Below are positions 51,601-59,466 of a stretch of DNA of 64,000 nucleotides, piece after piece. How positions within the stretch are numbered: the stretch's first letter is position 1; the number at the start of each line of letters is the position of its first letter. This DNA comes from Phycisphaerae bacterium (GTDB taxonomy: Bacteria; Planctomycetota; Phycisphaerae; SM23-33): positions 1 to 64,000 of the forward strand of contig JASLNT010000118.1 in the NCBI GenBank assembly GCA_030745875.1. The letters are read 5' to 3'. The translations under genes were made by a program, and so were the position numbers. The notes beneath the pieces are model-generated. The model was not told the origin of the DNA. It saw only the letters and a list, made by a program, of their open reading frames with translations, and made no database searches.

Positions 51601-52335
51601 AATCTGATACACGTCGCTGATTGGGGTGAAGAGACCTTCGGTCGCCGCAAGCGTGCCGGGCCTCGGCGTGAAGTCCTCCATTCGCTGGACTTTCCTGACG
51701 GTGACGGCGATCCGGTTCTTCAATGCTCCGGGAGGAATTTGAACGGTCATGCCCTCAGCTGTTATCGTTCCACCCTCAGGACCAATAACCGCCGACGGTT
51801 TGATGGCGGCGATCTTCGCCATTAACAGCTCAACACTGTTATCCGGACCACTGCTGAACCAAAAAAAAAGCCCGCCGCCGATCAGCAGCACGGCTGCCGC
51901 GGCGGAGATGATCAGACGGGGTCGTCGCAGCCGCAAGGTCCGGCCTGCCGTCGTCGACGCCGTCTTAGGCAACGCAGGAGCTCCGCATGCCGTACAGAAC
52001 TTCTTGCCCACGTCAACAGCGCCGCCGCACTTGGCGCAGACCATGGGGCCTGCCTGCGCACCGCATTTTGTGCAGAACTTTTTGTCACCAGGGACTGATG
52101 ACCCGCATGCAGCGCATGGGGAGCCCGCGGCCTGGGCGGCAAGAGTCACCCCGCACTGGATGCAGAATTTCTTGCCCGGACTTGCGGGGGATTGGCATTT
52201 GGGGCAAGTTGGATTTCGATCATCCTCCAGTTGTTCCGGGGGCTTGGAGGTCAGTTGGGCTCCGCATTGTGTACAAAAAGATCTGTCCGCCGGTAAGGCG
52301 GCTTGACAAGACTGGCACGTCCGCAAATCGTTCAT
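48697..52335 (-). CDS. Large membrane protein with four zinc ribbons and a ZU5-like domain
   Basis: 1212 residues from the ATG at 52335 (AAGGAAGG upstream). The first 120 residues hold four double-Cys zinc ribbons (Cys pairs at 7/10-21/24, 44/47-58/61, 74/77-88/91, 100/103-114/117), each CxxC...F-C-x-x-C-G. A basic stretch (RLRRPR) and one membrane helix (141-160) follow, then a ZU5-like segment (GPEGGTITAEGMTVQIPPGAL, about 187-207). The remaining ~950 residues include mixed helical and strand regions that I cannot assign. The same zinc-ribbon-plus-helix layout occurs in its downstream neighbour. It may be a surface or periplasmic scaffold with a cytoplasmic sensor head; function unknown. 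Confidence 0.72.
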   Translation of the reverse strand: MNDLRTCQSCQAALPADRSFCTQCGAQLTSKPPEQLEDDRNPTCPKCQSPASPGKKFCIQCGVTLAAQAAGSPCAACGSSVPGDKKFCTKCGAQAGPMVCAKCGGAVDVGKKFCTACGAPALPKTASTTAGRTLRLRRPRLIISAAAAVLLIGGGLFFWFSSGPDNSVELLMAKIAAIKPSAVIGPEGGTITAEGMTVQIPPGALKNRIAVTVRKVQRMEDFTPRPGTLAATEGLFTPISDVYQIEPAIYTHKPITIRLTPNRTEPTTTAQGGGWLDGLFCSTAHAATSPPPQNDRLAYPRPDGPENQSIRVFIRGEPAWRTIPDSRGSFECYGLVGGRYFLALYNREEWRKLLLRSTREYNPDEKYFAQTMDLFEWKRPTVETDQEIIIAAENRFHKLAERSNFPPLRVRALFWKGFMNELLFRQQSRETRNLWKKYYNTSVETYHKGLREFARTSNIQKRPSTAEQINIKTSWAFLRMFHGRSLGHRRINDERLLYSPVHLQEELAMHTSGMAPFGPEIYYYFREDFNSSNPRGRKYSFFDGHRPDAPVGEIPRRTIITNGGRIFAQSPAENFRGPEGLDKFSTLYPPVISQSVGEYLAQRSYTKRSLRIKVVRTMISPDAINDVNWPEVAWKVGRKAATGDFEGVINDMFFDEAVRIAKSYDTGATGKCIIQLAQFGEQSRNIIGGIRALTTPRNQLVGAAKSMGFRALRLTESITGGNLVGWLQKEDQTAITSRYRLREAPIAHIGYDYRGYQFPGTLRPSQSPVALIEVRVSVVLPDVDKIPNAFLRHQVYTFAFCLALGNNGRTYTPKWTGQDTFPNQSIDKKWLPIGGRWNPIIRTDISGPPAIVFRIENMPPRKRDKKSLGDNLNLSNAFSRQNRGINKHRWYDRQIDPELAKVEIFNAGQQSPFLTNKTYYANNSPPSDGSAVMLATTLKALGYNKPGVMPIPVTSLFRRNIYRTLSIATGLGKDIMSVSAFDKTGLKKNYRVVVTTAGPDGPIVKTFNVDFAKKTGGIFTNIDGMPAVRLRLGDKLDYVKILKELAADNGWPQDVRTSTAAPSWDRDRNTSANSGIKSTEYILPVRSIGRNLNGAAFFIREYETTETAVRDGQILLKYRKEATMPSPPMPPNTLIYEGFTSWTVPLESRQKAFLVIHSHGQQPMVWIQLGNAIIEVILEGPRNDPRRAIPAVTRREKKYLTDIVKRIMEYSE

Positions 52336-52566
52336 CTGCGGCCTTCCTTTATTGTTACCCGACACCCTGGAAATGAGACCTGCCCGCACCCAAGCGAGCC
52401 GCTCCTATGATTCTACGCAGCCTTCGGAGTGTGTCAATATAATCGCGGCATTTTTTTGAGGCGCCTTACGTATCTTCACAGCATTCCGAAGCAGACTACT
52501 CGACGCGACGTTGACCGGGATTCGTTGCGGGGATAATTGGCGATATATGACAACACCGACAGAGTA

Positions 52567-53667
52567 CTATGGCGCAACTACGACCTCGAAGTCGGAGCCT
52601 TTTATTCGGCGGAGTTCCTGGTGCAGGAGCGGGATTCTCTCGTCAGGCGTTACTGAGACCGCCCATTCGATTCCATTATCGGCCACTAGCATGCCGTAGC
52701 GTTTCAGGGCTGTCAGGATCGTGCGGACGTTGGGGGAGAACTTGGAAGTGTCGAAATCGGCGCGGAGGCGGAAACGCTCGCCCATCCTTGGCAGATTCCT
52801 ATCGGTGCGGCGGCTGGCGTAATGAGTGGCTGGGGGGATGAAGGCTCGGCGGGTCTTGCGGATGGTCACTCGCAGTGCATGGTCGATCCGTCCGCGTTTG
52901 AGTTCGTCGTATCGGACCACCGCCGGGAATATCGGCAGCCCGGCCGCGTCGGCGGACGTCCAACCCTTTGGGCGAAGCTTGTTTGTCTTGAGATCGAAGA
53001 CAGACGCCTGTGCGGCTTGCCAGCCGGAGGATGTCTTCCGCATTGCGAAGAATTCATAGAGCATGCGATTGGTCGGATCCACTACAATTGCGTGACGGTC
53101 GCCGCCTCGCTTCAGCGTATCTCGCTGGACGTCGAGCAGCGTTAGTTTCCGGAGTTTTGGACTCCTCAGATACCCCGCCGGCCAGCCTTCGATGGGAACG
53201 TTGTCGGGCAGGGGATAGGGGCCTTTGTCCGATTCGGCGGGGTAACCGGTTATCTTCACGTCGACGCGTTTCTGGTTCGGCGGGGCGATGATGAACGCCA
53301 TGTCGGCGTTGTATCGCAGCGGTTTGTCGTTACCGACCGATGCGACGATAGCTTTGGAGTTCGGATGGAGCGGCCAGCGATCCACTAGTTGGTTCCATGG
53401 ATTGTCGGGCGGGAAGATTTCCAGAGCGGCTAGGACAGCATCGGCGCGGGGCGTGTTGAACATGACAGGTTTTGTAACGGGTGGGGCTGTCTTCCGGGCC
53501 AGACGTATGCGTTTCAGGCGCGCCGGATCACCGCCGGCGGGCGTGGAAGGCGCCGTGGTGGGGGATTGGGCTCCAACACCGGCCAGGCACGCCGCCAGCG
53601 CCAGAAAGCCAATCGCCCGCCGCGATCGACTGAAAGCGTATCGCCTGATGTGATGGGGCGTTTCCAT
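52567..53667 (-). CDS. Secreted protein of unknown function
   Basis: A 366-residue protein with a signal peptide (basic start, core about residues 18-32, AQS after). Segments such as EIFPPDNPWNQLVDRWPLHPNSKAIVASVG, GDRHAIVVDPTNRMLYEFFAMRKTSSGWQA, GWTSADAAGLPIFPAVVRYDELKRGRIDHALRVTI and FRLRADFDTSKFSPNVRTILTALKRYGMLVADNG recur in a secreted family that I have seen in soil bacteria but cannot name. The repeated His/Asp-rich stretches suggest an enzyme, but no catalytic motif is certain. It is divergent from the beta-helix gene with 142 nt between. Confidence 0.6.
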   Translation of the reverse strand: METPHHIRRYAFSRSRRAIGFLALAACLAGVGAQSPTTAPSTPAGGDPARLKRIRLARKTAPPVTKPVMFNTPRADAVLAALEIFPPDNPWNQLVDRWPLHPNSKAIVASVGNDKPLRYNADMAFIIAPPNQKRVDVKITGYPAESDKGPYPLPDNVPIEGWPAGYLRSPKLRKLTLLDVQRDTLKRGGDRHAIVVDPTNRMLYEFFAMRKTSSGWQAAQASVFDLKTNKLRPKGWTSADAAGLPIFPAVVRYDELKRGRIDHALRVTIRKTRRAFIPPATHYASRRTDRNLPRMGERFRLRADFDTSKFSPNVRTILTALKRYGMLVADNGIEWAVSVTPDERIPLLHQELRRIKGSDFEVVVAP

Positions 53668-53809
53668 TTCAACATGTTAGTATAAGCAAACTGGCGACGC
53701 CAATCATGGGGAATTGCACGATAAGTACACGCCGATAATCTCCATGAACGCGACGGATGCCTGCAGGAAGACGCATATTGTCATATAATGGAACTCGTAA
53801 GGAGTAGAC

Positions 53810-55936
53810 ATGGATTTGATTCGTTGGACTGTCAGGCTTGTTCTGGTCGGCGCCTTGTTGCACCCGTGCGAGGCGGCGGAGTATTCTGTTGCGCCTGGCG
53901 AATCGTTGCAGGCCGCGGTGAAGCGCGCCTCGGCGGGCGATACGATAACGATTCGCGGAGGACGATATCACCAGCAAACCAGGATCGCGGGCCTGAAGGG
54001 CACGAAGGACCGCCCGATCACTATTCGAGCCTTCCCGGGCGAGAAGGTTCTGTTCGACGGTACGGTCGAGATATCCGGCCCGTGGAAGCGATACAAGGGA
54101 AATATCTACAAGACTGCCGTTAAGTCGGACGTGTGGCAGTTGTTTGTCGGCGGAGAGATGATGATTCCGGCCAGGTGGCCTGATGCGTTTCTGCACGACG
54201 ACAGTATTTGGGATATGGAGGGCTCGCGGGCTCAGGGCGATCCGACCAGCCCGAACGGGACCCTACGCGATAAGCCCGTGGGCAAGAGGGGGCTGGCGGC
54301 CAGCGGGTTCGACGCCGATGGGGCGGTGGCGATACTGAACGTTGGTTCGTGGATGACGTACGCCCGGAAGGTGACCGGCCACGAGCCCGGTTCGGGCGGT
54401 TTTGCGTACAAAAAGGCTCCCGTTTTTCGGCCCAAACATCACTACTACTACCTAGAGGGCAAACTCGACCTGCTCGACGCCGAGCGCGAATGGTTCTACG
54501 ATCGCGACGCCGGGGCGTTGTACTTGTGGGCTCCGGGCGGGAAGGCTCCGGGAAAGGCCGTTCGGGGCAAGACGCAATCGTATGCGATAGACGCCCAGGA
54601 CTGCTCATACGTTCGCCTGCAGGGTCTTAAGTTCTTTGGGACCACGTTTCGATTCCGCGAGAGCACGAACGTAACCGTGGAAGATTGCGATCTGAGTTTC
54701 CCGAGTTGTTCAAAGCGGATGCTGGGCGTACTCGGAAGACCGGATGCGACGCTGATTACCGCGCCGAGAAGCACACGGGGGGGGTGCGGCAATGCCGTGG
54801 TCAACTGCAGTATTCGCGATACGGACAGTCACGCCATTGAGATGTCCGGTGACGGCGGGCTGATTGAGAACTGCTGTTTCAGGAATATTGATTTCACCGT
54901 TTCGGATCTGCCGGGTCTGATGGTGTCGATCGTGATGAGAGGGAGGGGCAATGTTTTCCGCCGCAATACGGTCGACAAGTGCGGAGCTTCGTCAACGATA
55001 TCAGCGGGCAATGCGCCGATTGTAGAACTGAACCGAGTTTCCCGCACCGGTTACCTGCAGACTGACGGTTCGATCACGCAACTGACGATAGGAGCCCAGA
55101 CCGGAGCCCAGGTTCGGTATAACTGGTTTCACGACACTGTCAAATCCGGAGCCCGCTTTGATGCTCCGATCCCTCCGAGGCGATGGGGGCATGGCGGGAG
55201 CATGACCAACAACGTAATCTGGAATGCGGGTTTGGCGTTGATGTTCAAGGGCGAGAGGCATTTCTGCTATCACAACACTGCGTTTGATTGTCGAAGCGGG
55301 ATTACCGTTTTGGACGATTCTCGACAGAACGGCGGGGCCAACGAGGGCACGATCACAAGGAATAACGCCGGAGACCTCGTCAGCGGGCATCGGCGGAGAA
55401 ACGTGAAGATTCGCGGCAGGTGCGACCATAACTGGAACGGAGCCGACAAGGGCAAACGACTTGCAGGCGAGCTTCGCGACTCGGCGAATCTGGACTTCCG
55501 CCCGCGGAGCGGTTCGGAACTGATCGATTCGGGGATTGCGGTCAAAGGCGTAACCGGTCGGGTCGTTGGTGAAGCTCCGGATATCGGTGCCTACGAAGCC
55601 GGAGCCAAGCGCTACTGGATCCCCGGCCGCCAGACAGCCCGTGCGTCAACCGCGATTCCGTGTGACAGTTCAAAAACCGCCCGCACCAACGCCGACTTGA
55701 TGTTCCTGGGCGGATACAAGGCGGTTAGACACGCTGTGTATTTCGGTCGCACCGCCGACAAACTGGTAAGAAAAGCGATCCTGACCGATTCAAACATCTT
55801 TTCACCGGGCCAGTTGCAGCCCGGAGCAAAGTACTACTGGCGAGTGGATGCGATCGGGCCTGACGGTGAAGTTACCTCCGGGACGCTATGGCGATTCGAG
55901 ACCGCGCCTAAAACGCGGACGTCCAGCCGACAGTAG
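53810..55936 (+). CDS. Secreted right-handed parallel beta-helix protein
   Basis: A 708-residue protein with AAGGAG before the ATG and a signal peptide (core about 7-20). GESLQAAVKRASAGDTITIRGGRYHQ begins a pectate-lyase-like beta-helix. The central part has the repeated NVTVEDCDLSF, NAVVNCSIRD, GLIENCCFRNIDF and MTNNVIWN strands of a right-handed helix. The C-terminus (SNIFSPGQLQPGAKYYWRVDAIGPDGEVTSGTLWRFET) is a fibronectin-type carbohydrate-enzyme module seen in planctomycetes. It probably binds or cleaves an acidic polysaccharide; the lyase/hydrolase class is unknown. TATAAT lies at 53784-53789 without a clear -35. Confidence 0.75.
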   Translation: MDLIRWTVRLVLVGALLHPCEAAEYSVAPGESLQAAVKRASAGDTITIRGGRYHQQTRIAGLKGTKDRPITIRAFPGEKVLFDGTVEISGPWKRYKGNIYKTAVKSDVWQLFVGGEMMIPARWPDAFLHDDSIWDMEGSRAQGDPTSPNGTLRDKPVGKRGLAASGFDADGAVAILNVGSWMTYARKVTGHEPGSGGFAYKKAPVFRPKHHYYYLEGKLDLLDAEREWFYDRDAGALYLWAPGGKAPGKAVRGKTQSYAIDAQDCSYVRLQGLKFFGTTFRFRESTNVTVEDCDLSFPSCSKRMLGVLGRPDATLITAPRSTRGGCGNAVVNCSIRDTDSHAIEMSGDGGLIENCCFRNIDFTVSDLPGLMVSIVMRGRGNVFRRNTVDKCGASSTISAGNAPIVELNRVSRTGYLQTDGSITQLTIGAQTGAQVRYNWFHDTVKSGARFDAPIPPRRWGHGGSMTNNVIWNAGLALMFKGERHFCYHNTAFDCRSGITVLDDSRQNGGANEGTITRNNAGDLVSGHRRRNVKIRGRCDHNWNGADKGKRLAGELRDSANLDFRPRSGSELIDSGIAVKGVTGRVVGEAPDIGAYEAGAKRYWIPGRQTARASTAIPCDSSKTARTNADLMFLGGYKAVRHAVYFGRTADKLVRKAILTDSNIFSPGQLQPGAKYYWRVDAIGPDGEVTSGTLWRFETAPKTRTSSRQ

Positions 55937-55991
55937 AGCTTACAAGCCCATTGAGTTGAAAACGTCGCCGCCGTTTCGTAGAGTATCTGTT

Positions 55992-56393
55992 ATGCATAAC
56001 ACCACATTTGACGTGCGTACCTCCGGCCGGGATCAGATGATCGATATTACGCCCCAGGTGGCGGAGGCGATCCGAGACGCCGGTGTCGTCAGCGGGCAGG
56101 TTACTGTTTACATCCCGCACACGACCGCTGGCGTTACGATAAACGAAAACGCCGATCCCGACGTTATCCACGACATGCTCGCCGCCCTGGACAAGGCGAT
56201 TCCGTGGCGTGAGAGTTTCTATCAGCACGCCGAAGGCAATTCGGCGGCTCATGTGAAGAGTTCGATGGTCGGTTGCTCGGCGATCGTGCCGATAGTGGGC
56301 GGGCGGATGGCGTTGGGGACATGGCAGTCAGTGTTTTTCTGCGAATTTGACGGTCCGCGAAGTAGACGCGTGATAGTGTCGGTTGCGGATTGA
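55992..56393 (+). CDS. yjbQ: YjbQ family protein (UPF0047, secondary thiamine-phosphate synthase-like)
   Basis: A 133-residue protein of the usual length, from the ATG at 55992 (MHNTTFDVRTSGRDQMIDIT). Motifs YIPHTTAGVTINENADPDV, HAEGNSAAHVKSSMVG and GTWQSVFFCEFDGPRSR are the conserved core, with two His and one Glu that form the presumed metal/phosphate site. The E. coli relative has weak thiamine-phosphate synthase activity when overproduced; the real role is not established. The next gene opens just 37 nt downstream. Confidence 0.93.
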   Translation: MHNTTFDVRTSGRDQMIDITPQVAEAIRDAGVVSGQVTVYIPHTTAGVTINENADPDVIHDMLAALDKAIPWRESFYQHAEGNSAAHVKSSMVGCSAIVPIVGGRMALGTWQSVFFCEFDGPRSRRVIVSVAD

Positions 56394-56430
56394 CGAAGCG
56401 GTTTGGCGGTCCTTAAAGCAGGTGCGGTTT

Positions 56431-59400
56431 GTGAAGAAGAAAGCCCTGAATCATCCTTTGTTGTTAGTCTTATGCCTGGCGTGTCTGGCGGGGGACGCTT
56501 CGGCCGATCGGGGGAGGTACGAGGTCGTTCTGGACGATGGACGGATGATCTCGGGCGAAAAACTGACCGGTTGGCAGAGGCCTGAGGGGACTGTTCGGTT
56601 GGGCGATGCGGTCGTTAAGGCTCCGGGCAAACCGTTGCGCTGGATGCGCAACAGCTCGCTGCAGCCTTGGCGGGCGGAGGAGCATAGGGGCGGATACGTC
56701 GAATTTGTCGGGGGGGATCGGATTACCGGAACGGTGGTCGGCGGGCAGGCCGAAGCCTGGACCGACGATATGTACGCCCCGACGCACGTGGTGATCCGCC
56801 CGGAGACCTCAAAGCGTTTATACACTCATGGGACGTCGGTTGAATCCGTGCGCGTTCTTCCCGAGAGCATAAGGCGCGTTGTGTTCAGGGCGGGGCTGGG
56901 GCGTAAGTTCCAGCCGGGTACGGTGTTCTACCGAGACGGTAGGCGGGTGGGTTTCGTGGGGCTTCGCTGGCGGGAAGCGTCGGTGCAACTCCTGCTTAAA
57001 GACGGAGCCCGGACTGTTTCGCTGGCGGACGTCGCCGAAGTTCACATGCCCCGAACCGATTCGTGGAAGGCGTATTACAGGGAGTTGGCGGTGCTAAGCC
57101 CGGACTGCAAGGCGCGTCTGATACGCATCGAAACAACCGGCGGTCTTGTCGCCACCGGAAGCGAATCGAGATTTGGCGCCGCGCCCTTCTTCTCCGAGGA
57201 CGTGCTGCACCGTGCAAACTCACGTCGCAGGCACTACGACAAACAGATCGAACGCCTGGAACAGATCGAACAGAAGCGGCGCGAGGCTTACGAAAAGGCG
57301 CGAGCAGCTTACAACAAGCAGATAGCTCTCATAGAAGCGGGGATCAAAAGGGACACCGAGGCCGGTAAGAAGGCGATGGCTGAACTGAAGCCTCGCCTGG
57401 AGAAGCAGAGAAAGGCAGATGCCGCCAGATACAATCAGCAACGAAAGAGACTCGAAGAGACCTGCCGCAAGGAGATTGCAGCCAATCTAAAACAGGTCGC
57501 GAAGATGCCGCCAAACAAACGCGCCTCGGCACAGAGAAAATACGTTACTTTAAGAAGGAGCGCGCTGACCAGAGCCCTTACGCTGCTAAAAGCGGAAGAA
57601 GGCAGAGCCGAAACCCGCAGGAAGGCGAGCCTGGAGAGAATCGAGAGGGATCTGGAGCGGAAACTCAAGCAGATTGCCTCTGCGAAAACGAGACTGGAGT
57701 CGAGCAGGAAGAGATTTGAGAGTGCGGATGAACAACAGGGGCACTACTCGGCCCAGTTGCAGTCGTACAAGGCGCTGCGGGATGCGCTGCCCGGACCGGA
57801 GGGAACTCCGAGCACCTGGTATCATATGGTCCAGCCCGCCTGGAGCCTTGATCCGCTTTGGGTTCCGTTTGGTGCGATTAATGTGCGATGGTCGTTCAAA
57901 CCGGATACGGTTCCGCTTTCCCGCGTGCGTCCGAGTGAAACGGTCAGTCCGGCGATGTTGCGATGGCGCGCCGACCGGAACGCGGACGGAGGACTGCTCC
58001 GCAGCGGTAAGCGGGCCGCGGGGTGGGGATTCGGCGTGCATGCCTACAGCGAACTCAGTTTTGCCCTCCCGCAAGAGGCTGTGTCGTTCAGCAGCAAAGT
58101 GGGGCTCGACCGCCTCGTCGAGTCAGGCGGATGCGTCAGAGCAAGGGTGTTTCTGGGCTCAACGAAGAGCAAACCGGTTTACGAGAGTTCATTCATAATC
58201 GGCTCTCGGGAGACTGTCAACACCGGAACCATACGCATCGCCGCCTCTGGCGACGAGCGAATCAACTTGATCCTCCAGGCCGACTCGGTCGGCCGCAATC
58301 ACCCGCCTCATGCCGATCCGCTCAACATTCGCGATAAGCTCGATTGGTTCGAACCGGTGCTTATTCTTGACCGGGGGCGACTTTGCAGTCGGGTCAGGCC
58401 GCATATCGGGCGATATGCGCGTGTTTGGCGGGATTGGACGCTGAATTTCAGTAAACAGGGGGTCTATGCGATCGGAAGTTGGTTTGACCGGTCCGCCGGA
58501 TTCGAAAGAGGACTCCACCTGCCCGCAATTCGCGCCAAGGCCCAGCCGCTGAAATTGACAAGGAAGATGACGATTCCGCCAGACCACAAATGGCTGGTCG
58601 TGGACGCGGGGTACGCCGATGGCGGAGATATGCAGACCCAGGCCGTCAGCCTGCGTATTGACGACAAAGAGATATCGGCCGAGAAGATGCCCGTCCGACA
58701 GTATTGGAGGCGTCGAACGGCGCCTCTTGTTTACTCGATCGAAAAGCATTGCGGTAAGGAGGTCAAACTCGAGCTGAGCCAGCGCCCTGACGGTAAGAAT
58801 CTGTATTGGCGCGCCATCTCTACGTCCAAAGCTGTTCCCGACGCCTATAGACTAAAGAGCGTCCTGGAAGCCTCGGGGAAGGGCGATATGCAGGTCCCGC
58901 GCGGACTGGGGTTGACACTGCAGACAGGGCGGATAAAAAAGTCGTACGTTCTCGAAGCGTTGGAGGTTGTTCGGCTTGGAGGGCGGGTGACGTTCTGTAA
59001 CGAGGTCACCGGGCAATTGCGCTATGAGTATTTATACGGAGTGATGATCGGCTGCGACTGGACCGGAGGAGACAAGACCTTCATGGCCTTGAAAGACATA
59101 CGGTGGGTGCGAATGGTGCTGTGCACCAAGGATTCAGGTGTATCGAGCGATGCTGTGGCGAAACTCAAGAGCGCCAAGGGCGAGGACTTCGTTATCAGAG
59201 TGGTCGATCGCACGCCATCGGCGTGGGGCGGGATGAGTTGCGACTTAACCGTGCGTAATCGCACCAAGAGCGACGTGATGATCTCGCGAATTCACGGATG
59301 GGGCGGTTTGTCCGAGTCGCGTCTGCTCAAAGCCGGCTCGGAACTGAAAACGCACGCTCATGAAGGGCAGCGATACGAAGCACACCGCCTGCCCGGAGAC

Positions 59401-59466
59401 TACAAGCGCAGCAAACCTATGTCGAGAACGGCGGTCAACGGCGACACTGTCTGGGAGATCAAGTAA
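56431..59466 (+). CDS. Large secreted coiled-coil protein with NPCBM-like domain
   Basis: About 1011 residues from a GTG at 56431 (AGGTG 6 nt upstream), giving a signal peptide VKKKALNHPLLLVLCLACLAGDASA. Residues about 30-250 are strand-rich (VVLDDGRMISGEKLTGW..., FVGGDRITGTVVGG). From about 262 to 450 lies a strong, Lys/Arg/Glu-rich coiled coil. A segment around GWGFGVHAYSELSFALPQEAVSFSSKVGLDRLVESGGCVRARVFLG resembles NPCBM carbohydrate-binding modules. The rest is beta-rich, with a second VVDAGYADGGDMQTQAVSLRIDD segment. It may tether glycans in the envelope. The stop abuts the stop of the convergent lipoprotein gene with no spacing. Confidence 0.65.
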   Translation: MKKKALNHPLLLVLCLACLAGDASADRGRYEVVLDDGRMISGEKLTGWQRPEGTVRLGDAVVKAPGKPLRWMRNSSLQPWRAEEHRGGYVEFVGGDRITGTVVGGQAEAWTDDMYAPTHVVIRPETSKRLYTHGTSVESVRVLPESIRRVVFRAGLGRKFQPGTVFYRDGRRVGFVGLRWREASVQLLLKDGARTVSLADVAEVHMPRTDSWKAYYRELAVLSPDCKARLIRIETTGGLVATGSESRFGAAPFFSEDVLHRANSRRRHYDKQIERLEQIEQKRREAYEKARAAYNKQIALIEAGIKRDTEAGKKAMAELKPRLEKQRKADAARYNQQRKRLEETCRKEIAANLKQVAKMPPNKRASAQRKYVTLRRSALTRALTLLKAEEGRAETRRKASLERIERDLERKLKQIASAKTRLESSRKRFESADEQQGHYSAQLQSYKALRDALPGPEGTPSTWYHMVQPAWSLDPLWVPFGAINVRWSFKPDTVPLSRVRPSETVSPAMLRWRADRNADGGLLRSGKRAAGWGFGVHAYSELSFALPQEAVSFSSKVGLDRLVESGGCVRARVFLGSTKSKPVYESSFIIGSRETVNTGTIRIAASGDERINLILQADSVGRNHPPHADPLNIRDKLDWFEPVLILDRGRLCSRVRPHIGRYARVWRDWTLNFSKQGVYAIGSWFDRSAGFERGLHLPAIRAKAQPLKLTRKMTIPPDHKWLVVDAGYADGGDMQTQAVSLRIDDKEISAEKMPVRQYWRRRTAPLVYSIEKHCGKEVKLELSQRPDGKNLYWRAISTSKAVPDAYRLKSVLEASGKGDMQVPRGLGLTLQTGRIKKSYVLEALEVVRLGGRVTFCNEVTGQLRYEYLYGVMIGCDWTGGDKTFMALKDIRWVRMVLCTKDSGVSSDAVAKLKSAKGEDFVIRVVDRTPSAWGGMSCDLTVRNRTKSDVMISRIHGWGGLSESRLLKAGSELKTHAHEGQRYEAHRLPGDYKRSKPMSRTAVNGDTVWEIK

